Assembly: GCA_944322675.1 (NCBI GenBank)
Contig: CALUPO010000003.1
Span: 62,001 to 126,000 of the forward strand
From: Candidatus Gastranaerophilales bacterium
GTDB taxonomy: Bacteria > Cyanobacteriota > Vampirovibrionia > Gastranaerophilales > Gastranaerophilaceae
Reading direction: 5' to 3'
Length of the DNA: 64,000 nt
A model generated the notes under the pieces. That model saw only the letters and a program-made list of their open reading frames with translations, was not told the origin of the DNA and made no database searches. This document shows positions 37,744 through 45,832 of the stretch, piece after piece; the stretch's first letter is position 1; each line of letters starts with the position of its first letter. A program made the translations under genes and the position numbers.

Positions 37744-39381
37744 ATGAGTAAATTCAAACGATTAATATGTACAGGTATAATTTTTTCAATATTTATATGT
37801 TGTAACAACGCGTTTGCATATAATTTTGAACCTAAATTACGAAAATATTTGTTAAAACAGGAACCGAATCTTGAATTACGTTTTGACGGACTTGTTACTT
37901 TCCCTGATGGAAGCAGATATTTGCCATTAACACCAAGTGTTAGTGAAGATGTTCGAAAAATAAAAATTCAATATACATATCCTAATAATAAAGAATTAAA
38001 AGACCGACCTGAAGTCATTGTTTTTAACAATAATTATTCCTTAATTAAAATTATTCCAGTTGATGATGAAAAGTATACATTATGTAGTTACGAAGACTTA
38101 CCAATGAGTGTAAAAACAGCTCTTCTGCCGCAAGATATGCTTGTTCCTTCAGGTTTAATAGTGCCGGATCACATTAAGGGTATTATGGGTGATCTTGTTA
38201 TTCCACTTGTTTCTGAAGTTAATATTGGAAAAAAACTTGTAATTACCGCAAAAAAATATTCAAATATTGATAAAAGTGTGAATAATAAGTTATATTTAAC
38301 AACTTATTTTAGTTCAAATTTGATACGAGTATTTGATGCAAAAACAAGTAAAGCTATTTACACTTTAAACTTAAATGGCATGCCAAGATGTATAAAACCA
38401 TTTAATGATAATCGTTTTATTTTTGTTTTATTGCGTGGAAAAGAACATATTGATATTGTTGATTTAAAAGATGAAAGTATAGCTCGTCAACTTGATTTTA
38501 ATGTTGAACCAACTGAAATTGTTGTAGATAATTTGAATGATGTTGCTTATGTTGCTACAAATGAAGAAAATGCAATATACAAAATTGATTGTAAAGATGT
38601 TACGCTTGTTGAGAAAATTAAAATTACAGGTGTGCCAGAAAAATTAACTTTATCAAATGATGGAAATAGAATAGTATATGTTGATAAAAATACATCAAAA
38701 TTATATGGTATAACAGTTGATGAAAATTATCGTGTTGATGAGTTTTGCGATACATCAAATATTTCAAAAATAATAATAAATAATGATGATTTATTTTTAG
38801 TATCCCGCACTAAAAATTTACTTGAAAAGTATAAAATAACTAAAAAAGCACCAACTGAAGAGGAACACTTTATAAATGAAATAAGAAGCGGTAAAACTGT
38901 TGAAGAGTATGAAGATGAACAAAAAAAATTAAAAAAAGCTTCACATAAAAAAGCATATAGAAAAAAATATCAAGAAGGTATGATAAAAATATACCGTAAA
39001 CAGAAGACTTCACTTGAAGAAGAAGATCCTAATTTTTATCGTGCCCAGTTTTTAAAAGAAGTTATGGTTGCTCCAAAACCTGTCGATATGATTGAATATA
39101 ACAATCTTTTATATGTACTTGGTGCAGAAGAAAACGAACTATATATAGTAAATACTGATTCGTTAGATGTTGAAATGATAATAAAATTACCTATTAACGG
39201 ATTTTGTAATAAAATCTCAAGGCTTAATGATATTTCTAATATTGCAATAATTACAAATGTTGTTGAGAAAAATTATTTAATTTTTGATTTAGATAAAAAA
39301 AGAACAATACAAAAAGTACCAATTGATACAAATATATCGGATATTGCAATTGTTGAGAAAGATATAAATGAACGATTGTAG
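37744..39381 (+). CDS. exported YVTN-type beta-propeller protein
   Basis: 545 residues with a signal peptide (hydrophobic residues 8-26, ending NNAFA-YNF). From about 185 on, repeated strands such as LIRVFDAKTSKAIYTLNL, HIDIVDLKDESIARQL and LYIVNTDSLDVEMIIKLP are typical of YVTN beta-propeller blades. A Lys-rich helical insert (near 375-420, KKLKKASHKKAYRKKYQ) breaks the propeller. The N-terminal part includes a DGLVTFPDGSRYLPL motif. Periplasmic or surface location; function unknown. It overlaps the next gene by 14 bases. Confidence 0.75.
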   Translation: MSKFKRLICTGIIFSIFICCNNAFAYNFEPKLRKYLLKQEPNLELRFDGLVTFPDGSRYLPLTPSVSEDVRKIKIQYTYPNNKELKDRPEVIVFNNNYSLIKIIPVDDEKYTLCSYEDLPMSVKTALLPQDMLVPSGLIVPDHIKGIMGDLVIPLVSEVNIGKKLVITAKKYSNIDKSVNNKLYLTTYFSSNLIRVFDAKTSKAIYTLNLNGMPRCIKPFNDNRFIFVLLRGKEHIDIVDLKDESIARQLDFNVEPTEIVVDNLNDVAYVATNEENAIYKIDCKDVTLVEKIKITGVPEKLTLSNDGNRIVYVDKNTSKLYGITVDENYRVDEFCDTSNISKIIINNDDLFLVSRTKNLLEKYKITKKAPTEEEHFINEIRSGKTVEEYEDEQKKLKKASHKKAYRKKYQEGMIKIYRKQKTSLEEEDPNFYRAQFLKEVMVAPKPVDMIEYNNLLYVLGAEENELYIVNTDSLDVEMIIKLPINGFCNKISRLNDISNIAIITNVVEKNYLIFDLDKKRTIQKVPIDTNISDIAIVEKDINERL

Positions 39382-39934
39382 ATTTGACATAGAAACAAAA
39401 AATATTTTAAATAAACTTGAAGAAACTCGAAAAGAATTCTGGAATTTGCCTCATGAAAGTGCAAATTTTATAAACATGTTAATAAAAATTGCAAAAGCCA
39501 AACGTGTTCTTGAAATTGGCACATCAAACGGATATTCCGGCATTTGGATATCAAAAGCACTTCTTGAAACAGGCGGCAAACTTGATACAATTGAATTTTA
39601 TCAAAAACGTATTGATTTAGCCCTTGAAAATTTTAAAAAAGCAAATGTTAATGATATTATAACAATTCATAAGGGAAGTGCATTAAATATAATTGATGAA
39701 TTTGAAAATAATACATTTGATTTTGTATTTATTGATGCAAGTAAGCCTGAGTATTTGGATTATTTTCTTAAACTTGAATCCAAAATAACAAAAAATGCTA
39801 TAATTTTAGCTGATAATGTTACATCACATTATAAAAAAGTTGAAAATTTTCTAAATTATGTTAAAAATAATAAAAATTATCAATGCGAATTACTAAATTT
39901 TGATGGCGGATTGTTTTTTATAAGAAAAATATAA
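39368..39934 (+). CDS. SAM-dependent O-methyltransferase family protein
   Basis: 188 residues of class I methyltransferase fold, closest to the COMT/YrrM O-methyltransferase group: VLEIGTSNGYSGIWI (SAM loop), LDTIEFYQKRIDLA (acidic residue after strand 2), FDFVFIDASKPEYLDYF (metal-binding Asp) and ILADNVTSH. The substrate is unknown. The start overlaps the propeller gene by 14 bases, so it is the last gene of the grpE-dnaJ transcript. Confidence 0.85.
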   Translation: MNDCRFDIETKNILNKLEETRKEFWNLPHESANFINMLIKIAKAKRVLEIGTSNGYSGIWISKALLETGGKLDTIEFYQKRIDLALENFKKANVNDIITIHKGSALNIIDEFENNTFDFVFIDASKPEYLDYFLKLESKITKNAIILADNVTSHYKKVENFLNYVKNNKNYQCELLNFDGGLFFIRKI

Positions 39935-39940
39935 TATTTT

Positions 39941-40264
39941 TTACCAGCCACCACGACTACCACCACCGCCTAGACGTTGAGCAGCTTGTTGTGCTATTTC
40001 AATATGTTGTTCTGCATTTTTAACCAAAGGTTCAAGTTGTTGTTGGGTAATAGCAATATTATTAGCCATCATTTGAAGTCTTTGTAAATCAGGTGAATAT
40101 GGATTAGAAGTTTGTAAATTTTGAATGTATGTTCCTAAATCTGTGGCTTGTGATTGAAGATTTAACAATTGGGCATCATAGTTCTTTTTAACCATTTCCC
40201 AATATTGTTTTTGGCCATTATATATATTTTGATTTAAAATATTTGTAGCAGACAATTCTGACAT
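39941..40264 (-). CDS. small coiled-coil protein with Gly-rich tail
   Basis: 107 residues, helical, rich in Gln/Asn/Leu, with a C-terminal RLGGGGSRGGW tail. No cysteines, no signal peptide, no recognised family. An AGGTGAA site lies before the ATG. It is 12 bases downstream of another small gene in the same direction; together they form a two-gene unit behind the TGTAA-pair element at 40638-40652. The size and helical character recall small secreted helical proteins, but no WXG motif is present. Confidence 0.65.
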   Translation of the reverse strand: MSELSATNILNQNIYNGQKQYWEMVKKNYDAQLLNLQSQATDLGTYIQNLQTSNPYSPDLQRLQMMANNIAITQQQLEPLVKNAEQHIEIAQQAAQRLGGGGSRGGW

Positions 40265-40276
40265 TTTTATTCACCT

Positions 40277-40549
40277 TTATCTTGTTTCATTTAACTGTTG
40301 ACCTTTTAAGAAAAAATGTTCATTACTTTGAGCAATAAGTTTTTCCATTTTATTAAGCTGATATTGTTGATATGTTACACGAAACTTTGCCATTTTAGCT
40401 TTTTTATAAATTCCTAAAATATCCTTTATAGAATTTAAAATACTTGCTTGAAAAGTTTGTAGAGGTTTATGCCTATCAAAATATCGCAATGAAAAGTTTA
40501 AAAATCGACGCAATCTCATAAAATGAATTTTCAATTGTGTTTTAAACAT
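40277..40549 (-). CDS. small basic helical protein
   Basis: 90 residues from the ATG at 40549, which lies 8 bases behind AAGGAG (an in-frame TTG at 40555 is inside that spacing). Basic N-terminal half (MRLRRFLNFSLRYFDRHK), helical C-terminal half with KMEKLIAQSNEHFF. No family is recognised. First gene of the two-gene unit. Confidence 0.6.
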   Translation of the reverse strand: MFKTQLKIHFMRLRRFLNFSLRYFDRHKPLQTFQASILNSIKDILGIYKKAKMAKFRVTYQQYQLNKMEKLIAQSNEHFFLKGQQLNETR

Positions 40550-40599
40550 TTTCAAAGCTCCTTTTTTCTTATATTTTACCTCTATATATTAATAAAAAC

Positions 40600-40652
40600 A
40601 AATCAAAGCCAAAAAATTACATATTTCAATAAAATTGTTACAAAAATTTACA
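40600..40652 (-). promoter_or_regulatory. upstream module (copy D, partial): TGTAA pair on the minus strand
   Basis: On the minus strand 40652-40638 reads TGTAAATTTTTGTAA, the identical 15 bases found before the kinase-fold and solenoid genes. It is followed by a T-run, GGCTTTGATT and GTTTTTATTAATATATA. The second half is less like copies A to C. It precedes the pair of small genes at 40549-39941. Confidence 0.45.
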
Positions 40653-40664
40653 ATTAATAAACAT

Positions 40665-40693
40665 TTGACAAATAAATGCGGGTTATTTAGAAT
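40665..40693 (+). promoter_or_regulatory. strong sigma-70-type promoter for the yceD-rpmF-plsX-fab operon
   Basis: A consensus TTGACA (40665-40670), a 17-base spacer and TAGAAT (40688-40693), about 30 bases upstream of the yceD ATG. It is the best-looking promoter in the window. Confidence 0.8.
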
Positions 40694-40723
40694 TTAATTA
40701 TTAGAATTAAAAAATAAAAATAA

Positions 40724-41218
40724 ATGTATATAAATATTGATGAAATAAAAAATAATAAAAATGAAATTGTCATTGATTATAATGATAAAATCAGTTTTGA
40801 AAATGAATTGTATCCAGTTCAAGCAAAATTGCACTTCAAAATTTGTGACAATATTATGCAAATTGAAGGAAATGTTAAAGGAAATACAAAATTAATATGT
40901 AATAGATGTTTAAAAGAAAATGACTATAGATTTTCATATAAAATTAATGAATTATATGCACTGGATTCATTGCTTGACAAATATCCAGACGAATATGAAA
41001 TAAAAGATGGAAATTTTGTAAATGATTTAAACGGTGAAAAAGAATTTAATGTAGATGATTTTCTTTATCAAATTATAACAATTAACTTACCAAATAATTA
41101 TGTTTGTGATATAAATTGTATTGAGAATGATGAAAATATAAAAAAATATTTCAAAAATTCAGATATTGACCCCAGAATGGAAATTTTTAAAGAAATAATA
41201 GTAAAAGAAAAGGAATAA
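40724..41218 (+). CDS. yceD: YceD/DUF177 family protein
   Basis: 164 residues. DUF177 features: KLHFKICDNIMQIEGNVKGNTKLICNRCLKE (shown here only as family pattern) with the CNRC pair near residue 60, an acidic middle, and the late CDINCIEN pair. YceD genes sit directly upstream of rpmF in most bacteria and are tied to 23S rRNA and L32 maturation. The spacing to rpmF is four bases. No ribosome binding site is visible before the ATG. Confidence 0.88.
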   Translation: MYINIDEIKNNKNEIVIDYNDKISFENELYPVQAKLHFKICDNIMQIEGNVKGNTKLICNRCLKENDYRFSYKINELYALDSLLDKYPDEYEIKDGNFVNDLNGEKEFNVDDFLYQIITINLPNNYVCDINCIENDENIKKYFKNSDIDPRMEIFKEIIVKEKE

Positions 41219-41222
41219 AATT

Positions 41223-41579
41223 ATGGCAGTACCAAAGAAAAGAACAGGAAAATCAAAACAAGGACATAGACGCTCAAACTGGAAAGCGTCAAAAATTGAA
41301 GTTACAACTTGTCAAAATTGTGGAAGCTTAGTTCCAACACACACTGTTTGCACAGTTTGCGGCACATATAAAGGAATGGTTGTAAGTATTAAAGCTGATG
41401 GTTATAAACCTCAAGATGTGAATGATAAAAAAGAACAGCCCGTTGTTAAAAAAGCGGAAGAATCTAAAATTGAAGAAGTAAAAGAAGACATTATTGAAAA
41501 TGAAAACGAAACTGAAACTGCACAGATGCCTTCTGATGAAGAGGTAGTTATTGATAGTGAAAAAAAAGAAGAAGAATAA
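41223..41579 (+). CDS. rpmF: ribosomal protein L32 with long acidic C-terminal extension
   Basis: The first 60 residues are a normal L32: AVPKKRTGKSKQGHRR, then CQNCG and CTVCG zinc pairs. The protein then continues to 118 residues, about twice the usual 57-60. The extra part is unstructured and very acidic (KIEEVKEDIIENENETET, ending SEKKEEE). No frameshift or fusion joint is evident. The extension is unusual for a protein seated at the peptidyl transferase side of the 50S subunit. It is part of the yceD-plsX-fab operon. Confidence 0.92.
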   Translation: MAVPKKRTGKSKQGHRRSNWKASKIEVTTCQNCGSLVPTHTVCTVCGTYKGMVVSIKADGYKPQDVNDKKEQPVVKKAEESKIEEVKEDIIENENETETAQMPSDEEVVIDSEKKEEE

Positions 41580-41632
41580 TTTAAAATATAAAATATATAA
41601 TAATACTTTTATTATTGATAGAGGAAGTGGAA

Positions 41633-42706
41633 ATGACAAGAATTGCTATTGATGCAATGGGTGGAGATCATGCTCCAGGAGAAATAGTTAATGGAGCGGT
41701 ATGGGCTGCTCGTGATTATGGAGTTGCTATTGAATTCGTTGGTAAGCAGGATAAAATAGAACGGGAACTTGATAGAATTACAAATGAAGGTTTCGTTTAT
41801 GATGGAAGTGGTGTATATAAACCAAGACGAATAAGAATTAATGTAAAAGATCTGGATATAAAAATTACTCAGGCAGAAGATGTAATAGAAATGGGTGAAG
41901 CACCGGGGCAGGCAATTCGTAAGAAAAAACGTTCGTCAATTGTTTTGGCTGTAGATGCTGTTGCAAAAGGTAGTTCAGATGCTGTTGTTGCTGCCGGTTC
42001 AACAGGTGCAGCTATGGCTGCAAGTTTATTTGGGCTTGGACGTTTAAATGGTATTGAACGTCCGGCAATAGCCGTTACTCTTCCAACAATGAAAAAACCA
42101 GTGGTGTTGATTGATGCAGGGGCTAATACAAATTCAACACCTGAGATGTTATATCAGTTTGGCGTTATGGGTATGTTCTTTTCAAAGCATGTTTTAGGTA
42201 TTGATAAACCTAGAATAGGTGTTTTAAATATTGGAGAAGAAGCCGGTAAGGGTGATAATCTCGCACAGATGGCTTATAAGCTATTTGATGAACGTGCTGA
42301 TAAAAATGCAAATGATTTTCAATTTATTGGAAATATTGAAGGCAAAGAAATATTTTTAGGCAATTGTGAAGTTATTGTCTGTGATGGCTTTGTTGGTAAT
42401 GTTGCATTAAAAACTATTGAAGGTGCTTCTTCAATGTTGTTCCATTTGATTCGTCACGAATTTAAAAAAGATTTTTTATCTCAAATTATCGGTTTATTAG
42501 CAAAACCAGCAATGAAACGTATTTTTGAACGGATAAATTACGAAGAATTTGGTGGAGCATTATTACTTGGTGTAAAAGGTGTCACTGTTATCTCACACGG
42601 TCGTTCTAAAGCATATGCAATAAAAAATGCAGTTCGTGTGGCAAAAGAAGCTGTTGAGTCAGGCATAAATAAACAAATTGCTGATTTTAATTTTAATGAG
42701 GAATAA
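41633..42706 (+). CDS. plsX: phosphate acyltransferase PlsX
   Basis: Converts acyl-ACP to acyl-phosphate for phospholipid synthesis. 357 residues from the ATG at 41633 behind GAGGAAG (a start at 41615 lies before that site). Family motifs: RIAIDAMGGDHAP, AGSTGAAMAASLFGLGR, RPAIAVTLPT, VLNIGEEAGKG and NIEGKEIFLGNCEVIVCDGFVGN. It lies in the classical rpmF-plsX-fabH order. Confidence 0.96.
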   Translation: MTRIAIDAMGGDHAPGEIVNGAVWAARDYGVAIEFVGKQDKIERELDRITNEGFVYDGSGVYKPRRIRINVKDLDIKITQAEDVIEMGEAPGQAIRKKKRSSIVLAVDAVAKGSSDAVVAAGSTGAAMAASLFGLGRLNGIERPAIAVTLPTMKKPVVLIDAGANTNSTPEMLYQFGVMGMFFSKHVLGIDKPRIGVLNIGEEAGKGDNLAQMAYKLFDERADKNANDFQFIGNIEGKEIFLGNCEVIVCDGFVGNVALKTIEGASSMLFHLIRHEFKKDFLSQIIGLLAKPAMKRIFERINYEEFGGALLLGVKGVTVISHGRSKAYAIKNAVRVAKEAVESGINKQIADFNFNEE

Positions 42707-42715
42707 AATACAGGT

Positions 42716-43714
42716 ATGAGAAATATCGGAGTCAAAATAAAAGGGCTTGGGATGCATGTTCCTGAAACTGTTATAACAAACGATGATTTAACAAAGTTTC
42801 TAGATACATCGGATGAATGGATAACAACAAGAACCGGAATTAAAAAAAGACGGGTTGTTAAAAAAGGTGAGGATGTTGTAACTCTGGGAGTTGAAGCTGC
42901 AAGAAAGGCAATTGTAAATTCACAATTAAATGTAAGTGAGATTGATGCAATAATTTGTGCAACATCATGTCCAAAGCATTTATATCCGTCAACTGCATGT
43001 GAAATACAAAAAGCTTTAGATATAAAAAATGCTTTTGCTTTTGATATCACTGCTGCATGTACAGGTTTTATATATGCAATTGACATAGCTCAAGCATATA
43101 TTCAAAGTGGCAAATATAAAAATATACTAATTGTTGCAACCGATACCAATAGTAAGTTTTTAAATTGGGAAGATCGCTCCATTTGTGTTCTTTTTGGTGA
43201 TGGAGCAGGTGCAATGGTTCTAAGTAGTTCAAATAATGACAATGATATTTTAGGAATAAACTTAAAATCAGATGGTAACCTTGGACATTATATAACATTG
43301 CCATTAAGTGGTAAAGGTTATCCTTCGTTTGAGCAGGATGAAAGTAGTTCACAATATATAAGCATGCTTGGTAAGGATGTTTATAAATTTGTTGTATCTA
43401 CAATTCCTCAATTTATAGTTGATACAATTGAAAATAGCGGGTTAAATGCAGATGATATTGATTATCTTGTGCCACATCAAGCTAATATAAGAATAATTGA
43501 AGCAATGCAATCACGTCTTAATTATGAAGATAGTAAAGTTATAATTAATATTCAAAATTATGGCAACACATCTGCAGCTTCCATACCTATAGCTTTATGT
43601 GAAGGCATTTCTGAAGGAAAAATCAAAACACATTCAAAAGTAATTTTATGTGCTTTTGGTGCAGGTATGACATGGGGAGCTGCAATAATGAATCTTGATA
43701 AAGGAGTATACTAA
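42716..43714 (+). CDS. fabH: 3-oxoacyl-ACP synthase III
   Basis: Starts fatty acid synthesis by condensing acetyl-CoA with malonyl-ACP. The 332 residues hold the full Cys-His-Asn triad: C115 in DITAACTGF, H254 in VPHQANIRI and N284 in NYGNTSAAS, plus a FGDGAGAMVL strand. The stop is immediately adjacent to the fabD ATG. Confidence 0.97.
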   Translation: MRNIGVKIKGLGMHVPETVITNDDLTKFLDTSDEWITTRTGIKKRRVVKKGEDVVTLGVEAARKAIVNSQLNVSEIDAIICATSCPKHLYPSTACEIQKALDIKNAFAFDITAACTGFIYAIDIAQAYIQSGKYKNILIVATDTNSKFLNWEDRSICVLFGDGAGAMVLSSSNNDNDILGINLKSDGNLGHYITLPLSGKGYPSFEQDESSSQYISMLGKDVYKFVVSTIPQFIVDTIENSGLNADDIDYLVPHQANIRIIEAMQSRLNYEDSKVIINIQNYGNTSAASIPIALCEGISEGKIKTHSKVILCAFGAGMTWGAAIMNLDKGVY

Positions 43715-44674
43715 ATGGAAAAAATAAAAGTTGCATTTTTGTTTCCAGGTCAGGGTGCACAAAGTGTTGGCATGGGATTAGATTTATATCAAAATTCAAA
43801 TAAATCAAAAGAAGTTTTTGATATAGCTAATAATGTTCTTGGTTATGATATAGCAAAGTTATGTTTTGAAGGACCGGATGAAGAATTAAAAAAGACAATA
43901 AATACTCAACCGGCATTAACTGCTGTGTCAATTGCTGCATTAAATGCTTTTTTAGAAAAAGAACCTTTAATTGAATTATGTTATACAGCAGGTCACAGTC
44001 TTGGTGAATATTCAGCAATGTATGCTTCAAATGTTTTAACTATTGAAGATACTTTTAAAGCTATTCAAAAAAGAGCTTTTTGTATGAATGAAGCTGCAAT
44101 AAACAATCCTGGTAAAATGGCTGCTATACTTGGCATGGAAGCTAATAAAATAAATGAAATTTTAAAAAATGTTAAAACTGGAATTGCTCAAGTTGCAAAT
44201 TATAATACTTTTGAACAAACTGTTATAACAGGTGAAGAAAAAGCATTAGAGGAAGCATGTGAACTTTTAAAAGAAGCTGGAGCTAAGAAAGTTATAATGC
44301 TAAATGTGTCAGGTGCATTTCATAGTTCACTTATGGATAGTGCTTCTAGTGAATTTAAGACATTTGTCGAAAGTTTAAATATTCATGATGCAAATGTTCC
44401 TGTTATAACAAACGTTGATGCTTGTGAAACTATTTTAGCTAATGATTTTAAATACAAAATGCCAAATCAAATTAATTCTTCTGTTATGTGGGTTGATAGT
44501 ATAAATAAAATAATTGAAAGTGGAGTTGATACTTTTATTGAACTTGGAGCTGGTAAAGTACTTTCAGGTCTTGTTAAAAAAATAAATAAAAATGTAAATG
44601 TATATAATATATCAGATATTGATAGTCTAAATAAAACTTATGAATGTTTAATGTATAAAGGAGTTAATGTGTAA
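43715..44674 (+). CDS. fabD: malonyl-CoA:ACP transacylase
   Basis: Loads malonyl groups onto ACP. The 319 residues contain FPGQGAQSVGMG, the nucleophile elbow GHSLGE with S95, and H203 in GAFHSSLM. QPALTAVSI lies between. The gene directly abuts fabH and is 2 bases from fabG. Confidence 0.97.
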   Translation: MEKIKVAFLFPGQGAQSVGMGLDLYQNSNKSKEVFDIANNVLGYDIAKLCFEGPDEELKKTINTQPALTAVSIAALNAFLEKEPLIELCYTAGHSLGEYSAMYASNVLTIEDTFKAIQKRAFCMNEAAINNPGKMAAILGMEANKINEILKNVKTGIAQVANYNTFEQTVITGEEKALEEACELLKEAGAKKVIMLNVSGAFHSSLMDSASSEFKTFVESLNIHDANVPVITNVDACETILANDFKYKMPNQINSSVMWVDSINKIIESGVDTFIELGAGKVLSGLVKKINKNVNVYNISDIDSLNKTYECLMYKGVNV

Positions 44675-44676
44675 TT

Positions 44677-45411
44677 ATGAATACAAGTGAAAAAAAAGTT
44701 GCTCTAATAACAGGTGCTTCAAGAGGTATAGGTAAGGAATGTGCATTAGAACTAGCAAAAGCTGGATATAATATAGTTATAACATATGCTGGAAATGATG
44801 ATGCTGCAAATAAAACTGTAAGTGAAATAAAAGCATTAAATGTTGAAGCTGAAGCTTATAAGTTTGATGTATCAAATAGTGATGAATGTAAGGAAAATAT
44901 AGGAAAAATTTTAGAAAAACACGGTCAAATAGATGCTTTAGTTAATAATGCAGGTATAACAAGAGATAATTTAATGCTTAGAATGACAGATGAAGCATGG
45001 AATAGTGTTATAAATACAAATTTAAATTCTATGTTTTATATGACACAACCAATAGTAAAAGCTATGATGAAAAAAAGGCAAGGTGTCATAATAAATATGT
45101 CATCAATTGTTGGTGTATATGGAAATGCAGGTCAAATAAATTACTCTGCAGCCAAAGCCGGGGTTATTGGTTTTACAAAATCACTTGCAAAAGAGGTTGC
45201 TTCACGCAATATAAGAGTAAATGCAATTGCACCGGGATTTATACAAACGGATATGACAAAAGATTTAGATACAAGTAAAATTGTTGAGGCAATACCTCTA
45301 AAAAAATTAGGCGATGTATCTGATATAGCAAAAACCGTAAAGTTCTTAGTTACCGATGCTCCTTATATAACAGGGCAGGTAATATGTGTTGATGGCGGTC
45401 TTGTTATATAA
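44677..45411 (+). CDS. fabG: 3-oxoacyl-ACP reductase
   Basis: NADPH-dependent reduction of 3-oxoacyl-ACP. The 244 residues are a classical short-chain dehydrogenase: TGASRGIGKE cofactor loop, NNAGITRDNL, the Ser at MSSIVG and YSAAKAG with the catalytic Tyr and Lys, and GFIQTDMT. The C-terminal GQVICVDGGLVI is diagnostic of FabG. Confidence 0.97.
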   Translation: MNTSEKKVALITGASRGIGKECALELAKAGYNIVITYAGNDDAANKTVSEIKALNVEAEAYKFDVSNSDECKENIGKILEKHGQIDALVNNAGITRDNLMLRMTDEAWNSVINTNLNSMFYMTQPIVKAMMKKRQGVIINMSSIVGVYGNAGQINYSAAKAGVIGFTKSLAKEVASRNIRVNAIAPGFIQTDMTKDLDTSKIVEAIPLKKLGDVSDIAKTVKFLVTDAPYITGQVICVDGGLVI

Positions 45412-45432
45412 AAATACTTTATAAAATAAATT

Positions 45433-45460
45433 TTGCAAAAAAATCTTTAAATAGTATAAT
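45433..45460 (+). promoter_or_regulatory. promoter for acpP
   Basis: TTGCAA (45433-45438), a 16-base spacer and TATAAT (45455-45460), about 45 bases upstream of the acpP ATG. It would allow acpP to be expressed above the rest of the operon. Confidence 0.65.
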
Positions 45461-45506
45461 AGGACATGTAAATAATTAGTAAATAATATAAAATGAGGGA
45501 AAAAAA

Positions 45507-45740
45507 ATGAGTACAGTTTTTGAGAGAGTAAAAAAAGTTGTTGTTGAACAATTAAGTGTAGATGAAGCATTAGTTACAGAAAATGCAAGTTTTACAGCTG
45601 ATTTAGGTGCTGATTCTTTAGATACCGTTGAATTAGTAATGGCATTTGAAGAAGAATTCGGTACTGAAATACCTGATGAAGAAGCTGAAAAAATTGCTAC
45701 AGTTAAAGATGCTGTAAATTATATTGAAGCTAATTTATAA
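45507..45740 (+). CDS. acpP: acyl carrier protein
   Basis: Carries growing acyl chains on a 4'-phosphopantetheine. 77 residues with the DSL motif [12 protein letters not shown], where S37 takes the prosthetic group, and the acidic helix [16 protein letters not shown]. It is preceded by GAGGG and its own promoter. It lies 92 bases before fabF, with two overlapping inverted repeats between. Confidence 0.97.
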   Translation: MSTVFERVKKVVVEQLSVDEALVTENASFTADLGADSLDTVELVMAFEEEFGTEIPDEEAEKIATVKDAVNYIEANL

Positions 45741-45757
45741 TAACAACTAAAGTTTTG

Positions 45758-45817
45758 GAGGTAATTTATTTGAGAGTTTAATATATCCATATAAATTGCC
45801 TCTATTTTAAAATAGAG
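45758..45817 (+). promoter_or_regulatory. overlapping inverted repeats between acpP and fabF
   Basis: GAGGTAATTTAT (45758-45769) pairs with ATAAATTGCCTC (45791-45802). The end of that stem overlaps CTCTATTTTAAAATAGAG (45800-45817), an 18-base perfect palindrome. The two structures share 45800-45802 and cannot both form fully. It may be an attenuator, a processing site or an operator. Confidence 0.45.
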
Positions 45818-45832
45818 TAAAAAGGGATACAA

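Noticed and set aside
42538-43086. A 182-codon minus-strand frame across plsX and fabH
   Set aside because: Both plus-strand genes are intact and conserved; the antisense frame has no start signal or domain.
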